From positions 62,001-126,000 of the forward strand of contig JAUXOL010000011.1 in assembly GCA_030682375.1 (NCBI GenBank): a stretch of 64,000 nucleotides of DNA. The letters are read 5' to 3'. Of this stretch, positions 1 through 7,522 are shown one piece after another (the stretch's first letter is position 1; each line of letters begins with the position of its first letter). Source of the stretch: Gallionella sp. GTDB taxonomy: Bacteria > Pseudomonadota > Gammaproteobacteria > Burkholderiales > Gallionellaceae. Both the position numbers and the translations under genes were made by a program. A model generated the notes under the pieces. The model was not told where the DNA came from. It ran no database searches and saw nothing but the letters and a program-made list of their open reading frames with translations.

Positions 1-1
1 A

Positions 2-133
2 TCACGATATGTTAGGCTGGACAATATGTCGCATATTGCGATGGGTTGTAAAACGCGACTAACGAAACTTGAAGAACGGACGAAAGGCAAAAATGCACAG
101 GCCAAAATGGATGTCTCCAGAAGCGTGGGTTGA
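2..133 (+). CDS. possible 3' end of an upstream gene (partial)
   Basis: This frame is open from the first bases of the window to a TGA at 131-133 and would encode 43 residues, rich in Lys, Arg and Glu near the end (LTKLEERTKGK). If real, it is the tail of a gene beginning outside the window and overlapping the start of the HNH gene by about 40 nt. Nothing in it identifies a family, and a chance open frame of this length is common. An internal ATG at 26 could alternatively start a very small ORF. Confidence 0.2.
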   Translation, partial: SRYVRLDNMSHIAMGCKTRLTKLEERTKGKNAQAKMDVSRSVG

Positions 134-1046
134 ATTTGTTAGTCGCTGGCAAGATGAGAGCGGAAGCATCACCTGCGTTACTCCGAATTGCGGCGAGTTC
201 AACGGAGATCACATGTCCGTTGATCACATTACGCCACGTACGGCAGGGGGAACGAATGATGTGTCCAACCTACAACCACTATGCCGATCCTGCAATTCCA
301 AGAAAGGCGCGCGTCCTGATGGCTATTGGAGCAGGTCGTTCTACTTCGACAAGCCTCTCAATACAAACCAATTGCGCATTTCTCAAATGGATTACGTGTA
401 CAACCCGATCCTTGAGAATGAAGAATTCTTTTCGCGGCCATACAGTGCCATCAACGGCAAGCTGTTTTCCTTCATTCAGATCGTCGGCGCAGGGAAAACC
501 TTGGGAATGTTCTGCCTTCCGTTTGCGCTCAATACGGCAATCAATCGTAACCACACTGCACAAGCCCGCATTGATCGAATGCTTATCGTGACCAAAGATC
601 AGACGCTTCGTGGGCAGATTGCCAAGGAGATACTCGAAGAGCCGATGAAATATGGATTCGTCAACGAAGTCCCTAGAGTCGTGGAAATCACAAAAGGCGA
701 TATGTTGACCGACACCAATCTGGACTATGACATCGCGGTGATGTGCCCGAACATGCTTTGGCCACAAGCCGACAACAATTCAGAGACGGGCAACGTAGTT
801 TACACCTGGAGTCCCGGCATCGAGCGCATTCTCAATCGACATCCACTTATTGCTTTTGACGAAATGCACTACGCGCATTCGAGCATTCGCCGCCTGATAA
901 ATGCCGCAAGGCATTCGTTGGTATTCGGCTTTACCGCTTCGCCAATTGATTCTTGCGGTGAGCTTCTTGATGACATGATTCGCGTGACGGTTTACACCTA
1001 TCACGATGCCATCGTGAATGATGGTTCGATGAAGCACGTTTCTTAA
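93..1046 (+). CDS. HNH endonuclease fused to N-terminal half of an SF2 helicase
   Basis: Seen (numbering from the upstream TTG at 69): an HNH module at about residues 36-80 with paired cysteines, VDHITPRTAGG, and LCRSCNSKKG; then a first RecA-like helicase domain with Walker A VGAGKT (139-144), Walker B DEMH (264-267) and motif III TAS (289-291). The ATG at 93 is preferred over the TTG at 69 because an AAAGG lies about 6 nt upstream. The protein stops right after helicase domain 1, and motifs IV-VI are in the next gene, which continues in the same frame. It probably works with that product as an ATP-driven, metal-dependent nuclease, perhaps in phage or plasmid defence. That role is inference. 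GC is lower than in the core genes. A single helicase gene broken by one stop codon is the alternative. Confidence 0.7.
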   Translation: MHRPKWMSPEAWVEFVSRWQDESGSITCVTPNCGEFNGDHMSVDHITPRTAGGTNDVSNLQPLCRSCNSKKGARPDGYWSRSFYFDKPLNTNQLRISQMDYVYNPILENEEFFSRPYSAINGKLFSFIQIVGAGKTLGMFCLPFALNTAINRNHTAQARIDRMLIVTKDQTLRGQIAKEILEEPMKYGFVNEVPRVVEITKGDMLTDTNLDYDIAVMCPNMLWPQADNNSETGNVVYTWSPGIERILNRHPLIAFDEMHYAHSSIRRLINAARHSLVFGFTASPIDSCGELLDDMIRVTVYTYHDAIVNDGSMKHVS

Positions 1047-1061
1047 TTGAGGAAATGCAAC

Positions 1062-2732
1062 ATGACCGCCGAAAATCAGATTGAGAACGTAACCACCACA
1101 TCCCCTGCGGCACAGTATCCACGCTGTCTGACCGTACTCACGGCCAAGGAGCAAAAAACATTCGGCGGCGAATGGGCGAGCGATACGAAACTAAGCGGCC
1201 TGCCGACTGTGCGCTCGGTGGTTAATGCTGTTATCAAGCAGGCATACGAGCTTGACGATACTCAGATCAAGGGCGACAAAGAGTATTTGCTACATGACGA
1301 GCATTGGATTCATTATCGTGGCGAGGAAACGCTGGTTCTAGGGCAGACGTATCCTGTTCATGGGCTTGTTTCAGTTGGCAGCATTGAAACGGCGAATGAC
1401 GTGGCTGATTACATGAACAAAGTATTCAGCGCTGATCGCGGCAAGTATCCAAAGAAAGATGGCTGGCAAGCGATGGCCGCGCATTCGACTGCTTCGATTG
1501 CGTTAGATAAGAACCATCCCTTTTTCCGTTACAAGGAAACGAGAAAACTGGACTCGCGGTGTTGCCGATTTCTCGTGGTCAACGAAATGGCCGTTGAAGG
1601 AATGAATAATCGCTACTTGGGCATTTGGGGAGCGGCTGAGACATTCGGCAGTGTGCGCAAGGGTGTTCAGCGTATTGGACGAATCATGCGCTCTGCAGCG
1701 GTACGCGATGGGGGCAAATTCTTCATTCCGCCAGCATCGCACGACCAGGCTTACATCATTACCCACGAAGCGTTCGAATCCAGACCAAGTGCAAGCGGCA
1801 CTACGATTTCCACCGCCAGAACGATCAGTGAGAGCGTCGATTTCATCGTTGACATGCACCAAGCGACGGCTGACATTATGACGCTGGACGAATACGTAGC
1901 ATTGGATGTCAGCGAAACCGATACGGGTGACATCAATCGAGCTTCCCAACTCACCAGATGGGCAAAGTACGCTATTGCGGTTCAGATAGGCCAAGCACTG
2001 CAACAGGGGCGGCGTCCTCAAATTGGTCGGCTCGTCCGCAATTTTGGCGGGACTAGCGAATTGAAGAAGTCATACGTCCGCGCCTTCGCTGAAAGTGCCC
2101 TAAATCATCATCCAAGTCATTGCCACGTCATCAAGGATGGCGTGGTGGCCGACAAGGCTGTGGATGCCATTGAAGACCTCAAGCGGGGCGTTTTGAGAAT
2201 TGAACCACCCGAACCAGCACAGGTGTTGGAGGCCGAGCGAATGGCCGTTCAGGCACTTGACCTAGAGGGGGCAAAAGCATGGCTATCCAAGTTTGGATTT
2301 GGGCCGTACTGGCTTCGCAAGTTGACCGATGCGGATGAAGCGGAATGGTTGGAATCCGTGAATCAAATGCGCCTCTCCTGGGAGGGCCAATTCGACAAGT
2401 ACGAGCTTGATGTTAGGCAAACACCGGCGGCTCGTTTGATGTCGATGGCAGATGAGATCACCAAGAACCTTAACGTTGAGGATAGTGCGGCAAGAGTTCG
2501 GGAATTGGCGCTTGAAGGCGCCGTGCATCATCTGGGAAGTCTCGGAGCGACAACATTGGACGACTTCGATGAGGGCGGCGCATTCTGCCGTCCTGAGATC
2601 ACCTACGCCTTCCGATCCGAGCCTTTTGTCTCTCAGCTCCAGGCTTGGGTGTGTTTTATACTGCTTAAGGAGAAACGCCTTAATGATTTGTGGGCGGTGC
2701 TGCGTTTTGAGCGGTTTTGGGAGGAAGCATAG
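1062..2732 (+). CDS. C-terminal half of the SF2 helicase, with a long unknown C-terminal region
   Basis: The frame is the same as the HNH gene, from which it is separated only by TAA (1044-1046) and 15 nt. A GAGGAAA sits about 8 nt before the ATG at 1062 (a TTG at 1047 is also possible), so independent, coupled translation is plausible. Seen about 170-215 residues in: a motif V-like stretch (FLVVNEMAVEGMNNR) and motif VI (QRIGRIMRSA), which provides the arginine finger in SF2 enzymes. No Walker A or B is present, so it cannot hydrolyse ATP alone. The remaining ~340 residues are largely helical and unrecognised. The motif split fits a two-subunit helicase assembled from this protein and its neighbour, or a nonsense-mutated single gene. 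Confidence 0.7.
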   Translation: MTAENQIENVTTTSPAAQYPRCLTVLTAKEQKTFGGEWASDTKLSGLPTVRSVVNAVIKQAYELDDTQIKGDKEYLLHDEHWIHYRGEETLVLGQTYPVHGLVSVGSIETANDVADYMNKVFSADRGKYPKKDGWQAMAAHSTASIALDKNHPFFRYKETRKLDSRCCRFLVVNEMAVEGMNNRYLGIWGAAETFGSVRKGVQRIGRIMRSAAVRDGGKFFIPPASHDQAYIITHEAFESRPSASGTTISTARTISESVDFIVDMHQATADIMTLDEYVALDVSETDTGDINRASQLTRWAKYAIAVQIGQALQQGRRPQIGRLVRNFGGTSELKKSYVRAFAESALNHHPSHCHVIKDGVVADKAVDAIEDLKRGVLRIEPPEPAQVLEAERMAVQALDLEGAKAWLSKFGFGPYWLRKLTDADEAEWLESVNQMRLSWEGQFDKYELDVRQTPAARLMSMADEITKNLNVEDSAARVRELALEGAVHHLGSLGATTLDDFDEGGAFCRPEITYAFRSEPFVSQLQAWVCFILLKEKRLNDLWAVLRFERFWEEA

Positions 2733-2756
2733 CTTTGATGCCGCATCAAAGCTATG
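2728..2756. repeat. perfect 13-bp inverted repeat with 3-nt loop
   Basis: The arms 2728-2740 and 2744-2756 are exact reverse complements around CCG. The repeat covers the stop codon of the helicase C-half gene and lies 50 bp before the next gene. No T-run follows, so it is not a typical intrinsic terminator. It could be an operator or partition-like site for the KfrA-type protein encoded downstream, or an RNA hairpin that tunes expression or stability within the operon. Confidence 0.85.
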
Positions 2757-2806
2757 TAACATACTGATGTTGCGACAAATAATAACGATAGATACAAGGA
2801 GCTAAC

Positions 2807-3670
2807 GTGGCACGGACAACCAGCGAGAGTAAGGCTGTACGCGACAATTTAACCGGGCATAACGTTGCGGCGACCGTACCTATCCCGGAACTCATTTCAA
2901 TAACGAGCGGCGATGTACGAGGCCGATTTGCCTCTCTTGAGAATGACGAGCAGCGCCAAGGATTCTTGGACTCGATCACCACCAAACTCGATAGCAATTG
3001 GGGTAATTGGGCAAAATTCTACGAAGCTGTCTCGATCATTCGAGAACAGAAGTCGTACTGGCAGTCGAAAGGGTTTGATAGCTTCGAGAGCTTTTGGCGG
3101 GCCAAAGCTGGCCCTGCGTTCCAGTCATTCAAGGAACTAGAGGGCATTTACAATTTTGCCAAGACCGCGTGTCCTGAACTTTTCGGTATTGATTTCGAAG
3201 GGGCTAAACAATTACGCAAGAAATTGGAAAAGTTAAGTTCAATTCCAGCACTCGCGCAGAATGGCGTGACGAAGGCTAAGAAACGTCTCTATTCCGACAC
3301 AACAGAGGCTCACGCAGCCGTTACGCAAGCGATGGGTTGGCACAATGCTGGAGGAACCTCGCTTGAATACCGATTGGCAAAACTGAAGAGGGATCGCCCA
3401 GATATAGCCGCTCGAATCCTGGCGGGCGAATTCTTCAAAGAATTGGGGACAGGACAAATCGGGATTGATATGGCAGCGGCTGAACGGGAAGCCTATGGAG
3501 AGGTAACGCGCAAGCCAAAACGCCAAGCTTCTAACGTCGGAAGTGAGGTCGCCAAAACGATCAGGTCGGCAGCCAAGTCACAAACAAGTCGCCAGCAAGT
3601 CATCAACGAACTGCGTGAAATTCCTTGGTTGATGGAAGCGCTTGCAGCAAACTTCAAGAAGAAGAGATAG
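2807..3670 (+). CDS. uncharacterised 287-aa protein of the helicase cluster
   Basis: Starts at GTG with a strong AAGGAG 5 nt upstream. No enzyme motif is recognised. The N-terminus (first ~30 residues) looks disordered; the middle is helical with aromatic residues (WGNWAKFYEAV). At about residues 193-220 a charged stretch, YRLAKLKRDRPDIAARILAG, resembles a segment I associate with phage and plasmid DNA-binding regulators. The C-terminus is basic (KRQASN, ending FKKKR), which suits nucleic-acid binding. It lies 10 nt before the KfrA-type gene and 74 nt after the helicase half, so it is probably in the same operon. It may be a DNA-binding adaptor; function is unknown. Confidence 0.6.
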   Translation: MARTTSESKAVRDNLTGHNVAATVPIPELISITSGDVRGRFASLENDEQRQGFLDSITTKLDSNWGNWAKFYEAVSIIREQKSYWQSKGFDSFESFWRAKAGPAFQSFKELEGIYNFAKTACPELFGIDFEGAKQLRKKLEKLSSIPALAQNGVTKAKKRLYSDTTEAHAAVTQAMGWHNAGGTSLEYRLAKLKRDRPDIAARILAGEFFKELGTGQIGIDMAAAEREAYGEVTRKPKRQASNVGSEVAKTIRSAAKSQTSRQQVINELREIPWLMEALAANFKKKR

Positions 3671-3680
3671 GTGACTCCCT

Positions 3681-4514
3681 ATGCCACGCGAATCCACTAT
3701 TACTTACAATATGGTCGCAGCTATAGCGGACAGCCTTTTTAAACAAGGCAAAAAGCCCACGGCGCGCGCCGTTCGCGAGGCTCTTGGTGTTGGTAGCATG
3801 GCAATGATCCTCAAGCATTTGCGTCAGTGGCATGACAGCCGGGAACATCAACGTCCGATTGTAGATGCAGGAATGTCCATCACCCCGGCATCACGCCAGA
3901 AGCGGACTGAGAAGGCCGCCATTTACCAGGTCGATGGCGTAAGCGTGGACGTTACTGACTTACTCAATATCGACTTTGAGATTCTTGACCTGGCGTCCGA
4001 TGCTATGACACATGTTTCAACTACAATGGCTCGGGCATCGGGTGAAGATCGCGCCAAATACTTATCCGAAGTTCTCACAAACATCCTTGATCGCCAGAGC
4101 GATCGGGTATTAGAACTCTCTGCGAGGTTGGGCGAGGTGGATGCTCCTCCACCTCGCCAATCAGTCCATCCAGAAAATGTTAGGCCGAGCATTGTGGCGC
4201 AATGTGCTCGCCTGAATCGGCTGGGCGGCAGAGCAGGAAAGAATGATTACATCACTCTCTACACTGGTGGGCAGGACGATTTTTCCGCCATGTCGATTGG
4301 GGAATTGCAGGAAATCATCCACTCCGATAAATGGCTTGAGATGCAAATACGGCTACGCGCATCGGGGATGCTGATATCAACCAACGTTGTAAAAGTGGCG
4401 AGGTGGGTTGCAAGAGGCCTGGATGTACGTCATGCCATCAACAAAATTCTGGTTGATAACGAAGTCTATACAACAGAGAGCCGACCCGCCTCAGCTTTTC
4501 AACGAAAGGCCTAA
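3681..4514 (+). CDS. KfrA-type DNA-binding protein
   Basis: The N-terminal ~50 residues fit the plasmid replication-region DNA-binding (KfrA N-terminal) domain: a helical start, then QGKKPTARAVREALGVGSMAMILKHLRQW, an HTH of the form G-K-x-PT-x-x-x-V. In plasmid KfrA proteins this domain binds operator repeats and precedes a long coiled coil. Here the remaining ~225 residues are not an obvious coiled coil and include a segment near 170-200 (LNRLGGRAGKNDYITLYTGG) that I do not recognise. The ATG has AGGTGA about 10 nt upstream, and the gene is only 10 nt from its upstream neighbour. A role as cluster regulator or DNA-recognition factor is inference. It converges on the XamI-type gene. Confidence 0.65.
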   Translation: MPRESTITYNMVAAIADSLFKQGKKPTARAVREALGVGSMAMILKHLRQWHDSREHQRPIVDAGMSITPASRQKRTEKAAIYQVDGVSVDVTDLLNIDFEILDLASDAMTHVSTTMARASGEDRAKYLSEVLTNILDRQSDRVLELSARLGEVDAPPPRQSVHPENVRPSIVAQCARLNRLGGRAGKNDYITLYTGGQDDFSAMSIGELQEIIHSDKWLEMQIRLRASGMLISTNVVKVARWVARGLDVRHAINKILVDNEVYTTESRPASAFQRKA

Positions 4515-4560
4515 CTAACCCACTACTAATGAGGTGCCTTGTGGCGTCGAGCCTTCTGGG

Positions 4561-5478
4561 TCAGCGGGTTGATTCAATAAACTGGCCGAGGCGATCCAAG
4601 TCATGCGCCCAGAAAATTGTCAAACCGCCCTTCTGGGCTTGTACCAGATTCAGGGTCTTGAACACACCGGACAATACGGCTGACGGAACGACCTGAGACA
4701 ACCCAAATTCCTTGTTCCAATGCGCAGCCTTCACCGCTGCATCATTGTTCACGCGCTTTACGCTGTTCGTCGCGGAATTGGATACCTTGCATTCAATCGC
4801 CATCAAACGTGTATCGTGCAACCGAAGTGCGACATCGGCTTTGCGATCACCCAACATGCATTCAGCGCTGAACTGGCCTGGACCAGGGCCTTTCACGATG
4901 GTGTTGATAGTTGCTGCTGGCACTTCGGTAAAGCCGCGGGTGCGCAGGTAGTCCTTCACCATGGTTTCTTGTTCATCCTTCCCTTCACTGCGTCGCTCAG
5001 TTGCGATCCGTTGTGCTGCCAATAGCACGGACGAGGCTAGCAATGCGGCGGACTTCTCTGCGTCTGTGGGAGCACGCTGCGCAATAACCCATGGAAAACG
5101 GAATGGGTCGATAACCCGTTCGATCACATCAAAAACTTTTCGCAATGACGCTGGATCGGCGCTCAGGACGCCAGGTGCAAGCGAGCTGACATCGGCAATT
5201 ACCTTCAGGTCATCATCCGAAATTGGTGGCCCCGCCAAGTAACGCAGCGCTTCCCCAAGTTTCCCTTTGTAAGCCAATGCAAGACTTGCATCCGTAAAGT
5301 TCTTTGGGTCGAGATCGCCAAGCTCGCCGAAAAGTGTCTCGAACTTGGCGCGTGCGGCATGGTAATGATCCGACCACGCCTGTGTAGGCGACAGGCGCTC
5401 GGCCCGGAAGTTGGCGGCAGAGATGTCCGCGTCAGCACTTAGCTCTTCTTCGGTCCAGCGGGGAGGGTGGCTATTCAC
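4561..5478 (-). CDS. XamI-type restriction endonuclease
   Basis: 305 aa. The region around residues 205-235 (GDRKADVALRLHDTRLMAIECKVS) has the spacing of a PD-(D/E)XK nuclease core, with an acidic residue, then ECK on the next strand. The overall sequence fits the XamI restriction endonuclease family, whose founding member recognises GTCGAC; the specificity of this copy is not shown. The GTG start at 5478 overlaps the methyltransferase stop by 4 nt (GTGA), so nuclease translation is coupled to methylase translation. It is the last gene of a controller-methylase-nuclease operon and faces the KfrA-type gene. Confidence 0.72.
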   Translation of the reverse strand: MNSHPPRWTEEELSADADISAANFRAERLSPTQAWSDHYHAARAKFETLFGELGDLDPKNFTDASLALAYKGKLGEALRYLAGPPISDDDLKVIADVSSLAPGVLSADPASLRKVFDVIERVIDPFRFPWVIAQRAPTDAEKSAALLASSVLLAAQRIATERRSEGKDEQETMVKDYLRTRGFTEVPAATINTIVKGPGPGQFSAECMLGDRKADVALRLHDTRLMAIECKVSNSATNSVKRVNNDAAVKAAHWNKEFGLSQVVPSAVLSGVFKTLNLVQAQKGGLTIFWAHDLDRLGQFIESTR

Positions 5479-7061
5479 TCGGTAAATCCTTCCAACCGTG
5501 GCATGCGCAATCGTTCAATCTCTTTCGGTTCGAATTTGGTTAAGCCGCCCGCGTAAGTCCGCCCTGCGGCAACCGAAATGTTCTCGTTCAGCCAAGCGAC
5601 AATGCGGGTCATGATCTCGGGCGCAATGGGCTCGCGTGGGTAAAGGCCATGGGCTATGTTAATGTGGCGAGCGTCACAGCCATTCATGGTGAATTGCGGC
5701 GACCGCCTAGCCATGTAGGTACACAGAATCGGCGCAGGCGCTTTAAGTCCGACAGACCACCAAGCCTTGCGATGCTGGGCAACATAGGACTTATCCGCTC
5801 CTTGCCCTCGCGCCCATTTCAGAAATGCACTTATGCGCTGACGCTCACCACGCGTGAACTCTTCGAGTTCTGGCGGGATATCTACGATACGACGCAAGAT
5901 ATCGGCATTCTGCAATCGCTCGCCCGCCATGATCAAGTCCTTCGCCTTTGTAACAGTGGGAATAAGCAAGCGCTCAGGCAATCGTAGAGCCTCTTCGCCG
6001 GCAATCCAAACACTATTTGCTCCTGTGACCTGCCCGCGATGCACTCGGAACAGTTCGCCCAATTCCATATCGCCCTCTCGGCGCATTTCTGTAGGACGAA
6101 CAATGATCGACCATTTGGCACTGTCATGCAGGCGGTCGCGTTCAACCAGAGTCCCGGAAGACAACCCATTCAGCTTGGGGAGAGTACTGACGGAGCGTAC
6201 ACGAAACGGAGCTTCTGCTTCCCCAACACGGAAGCACGTAATGGCAGCGGTGGTAGCGGTACCAGGAAAAGCTTCGACCGTGGGCTCTAGGACGTGCAAG
6301 GCTAAACCGCCAAGCTCGTTAATCAGGAGATTGCGCAATGACGCGCCATAGTTAACGTCCATCCATTCGGCGGACGTAATGAAAACACCCACGTCCCCCT
6401 CTTTGACGAGCATGCGGGTCTTAAGAAAGAAATGCAGATGTAGTCCGGCGAGTGCACTGGCACGGATACCGAGCTCAGCAAAGTTGTCCACGTACCACGC
6501 TTTCCACTCTTTGCCGATTGCGTGGTGACGGACATAGGGCGGGTTGCCGATATAGGCGGTCACCCCTTCGATTTCTTGCAATTCAATGGCTCGGTAGTCG
6601 TCCACTATCACAGTAGTTCGGTCAGCCATCCCGGCAGCATGCAGGTTCGCCCGCAACATCAGCGCGGCCAATGGGTCCAGCTCTACAGCAACGAGCTGAG
6701 CACGAGGAAAGCTTCTTCCTGCATTCAGGATGAATCGACCTGAACCAGCGCCAGGGTCGACAATACGCGCCGGGGTAGTTTCGTTGCCCAGCCAGCGCAG
6801 CATCGAGCCGATGATGGTCAGTGGAGTATAAACCGCACCCATACTGCGGCGATCCGATGAAGAACGCAATTCCGCAAATGCATCGCCGAGCGGGTCCATG
6901 CCCTTCTGTATGGCTTTCCGCAGCGCCAATACTTTGCTATCGCGCGCTGCCATGGGCGTAATGTTGCCAACCAACGACCTCTCGGCAGGCGAAAGATCAT
7001 TGACGTTCGTTATCAATGCAACGCAGGCAGCGATCAGTTCTTTTTCGGTTGTAAACGACAT
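5475..7061 (-). CDS. N6-adenine DNA methyltransferase of the restriction-modification operon
   Basis: About 528 aa. Motif I of the SAM site reads DPGAGSGRF (about residue 102) and the catalytic N6-adenine motif IV reads NPPYV (about residue 173), in the order typical of gamma-class type II methyltransferases. The C-terminal half, with no strong motif, is likely the target-recognition region. ATG at 7061 is chosen because a GGAG lies 9 nt upstream; a GTG at 7076, two bases after the controller stop, would add five residues. It protects host DNA from the downstream nuclease. The target sequence cannot be read from the protein alone. Confidence 0.85.
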   Translation of the reverse strand: MSFTTEKELIAACVALITNVNDLSPAERSLVGNITPMAARDSKVLALRKAIQKGMDPLGDAFAELRSSSDRRSMGAVYTPLTIIGSMLRWLGNETTPARIVDPGAGSGRFILNAGRSFPRAQLVAVELDPLAALMLRANLHAAGMADRTTVIVDDYRAIELQEIEGVTAYIGNPPYVRHHAIGKEWKAWYVDNFAELGIRASALAGLHLHFFLKTRMLVKEGDVGVFITSAEWMDVNYGASLRNLLINELGGLALHVLEPTVEAFPGTATTAAITCFRVGEAEAPFRVRSVSTLPKLNGLSSGTLVERDRLHDSAKWSIIVRPTEMRREGDMELGELFRVHRGQVTGANSVWIAGEEALRLPERLLIPTVTKAKDLIMAGERLQNADILRRIVDIPPELEEFTRGERQRISAFLKWARGQGADKSYVAQHRKAWWSVGLKAPAPILCTYMARRSPQFTMNGCDARHINIAHGLYPREPIAPEIMTRIVAWLNENISVAAGRTYAGGLTKFEPKEIERLRMPRLEGFTE

Positions 7062-7078
7062 GCACTTGGTCTCCACTA

Positions 7079-7381
7079 CTAGCCCCGTGGAAACAGGTAA
7101 TTTTGTTTGTTGTCGCCGCCAAACCTGCCAATTCCTGCTCCGCGTGGCTTCTTGGGCGTGATATCGATGTTCGACAGCACTTCCCGAAAGTCAATCTTGC
7201 GCTCGGCCATTTCCCCCAGCAGGGTGGCGATTACGGCCAAGTGGGAAGGTACCTCTCCCTTCTTGCCGTAATTGCTTAGCGAGATGCGGTTCATCTTCAC
7301 CAGATCCGCGAACTGGCGAAGGTTCAACCCGGCTTTCCCGATCTGCCGCTGAAATTCCTCATAAGTCATGGCGCGCATCAT
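7079..7381 (-). CDS. small HTH protein, likely controller of the restriction-modification operon
   Basis: 100 aa. A helix-turn-helix of XRE/lambda-Cro style is visible (FQRQIGKAGLNLRQFADLVKMN followed by ISLSNYGKKGEVPSHLAVIATLL). The frame is open further upstream to 7474, but the promoter at 7407-7435 would initiate near 7400 and a GGGGAAA lies 7 nt before ATG 7381, so 7381 is the start. The C-terminus is Gly- and basic-rich. Position first in an operon with methylase and nuclease is that of C (controller) proteins, which delay nuclease expression after entry into a new host. That role is inferred from position and fold. Confidence 0.7.
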   Translation of the reverse strand: MMRAMTYEEFQRQIGKAGLNLRQFADLVKMNRISLSNYGKKGEVPSHLAVIATLLGEMAERKIDFREVLSNIDITPKKPRGAGIGRFGGDNKQNYLFPRG

Positions 7382-7406
7382 AACAATTTCCCCATTGTCA
7401 GGCTTT

Positions 7407-7435
7407 AATATATCAACAACATATAACAATGTCAA
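7407..7435 (-). promoter_or_regulatory. sigma-70 promoter of the restriction-modification operon
   Basis: On the minus strand: -35 TTGACA (complement of 7430-7435), a 17-nt spacer, and -10 TATATT (complement of 7407-7412). It points at the controller gene, with an expected start near 7400 and a ~20-nt leader. The spacer is AT-rich with short TTGTT repeats that could be controller-binding sites. Confidence 0.7.
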
Positions 7436-7462
7436 AAACACATTAGTAAATGTTCGAATCTC

Positions 7463-7491
7463 TTGACTGAACATAAATTAGTGACTATGAT
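7463..7491 (+). promoter_or_regulatory. sigma-70 promoter of the transposase gene
   Basis: TTGACT (7463-7468), a 17-nt spacer, TATGAT (7486-7491); expected start near 7498, 25 nt before the transposase ATG. A small inverted repeat GTCAT-N6-ATGAC at 7496-7511 covers the expected start and could be a regulatory or terminal site. Confidence 0.7.
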
Positions 7492-7522
7492 TCATGTCAT
7501 ATATTTATGACGGAGGTTCGCT

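Noticed and set aside
2728-2756. Intrinsic terminator
   Set aside because: The hairpin is AT-rich and is not followed by a T-run on either strand.
7382-7474. N-terminal extension of the HTH controller to 7474
   Set aside because: The strong promoter at 7407-7435 would start transcription downstream of that codon, and the extra residues are not family-like.
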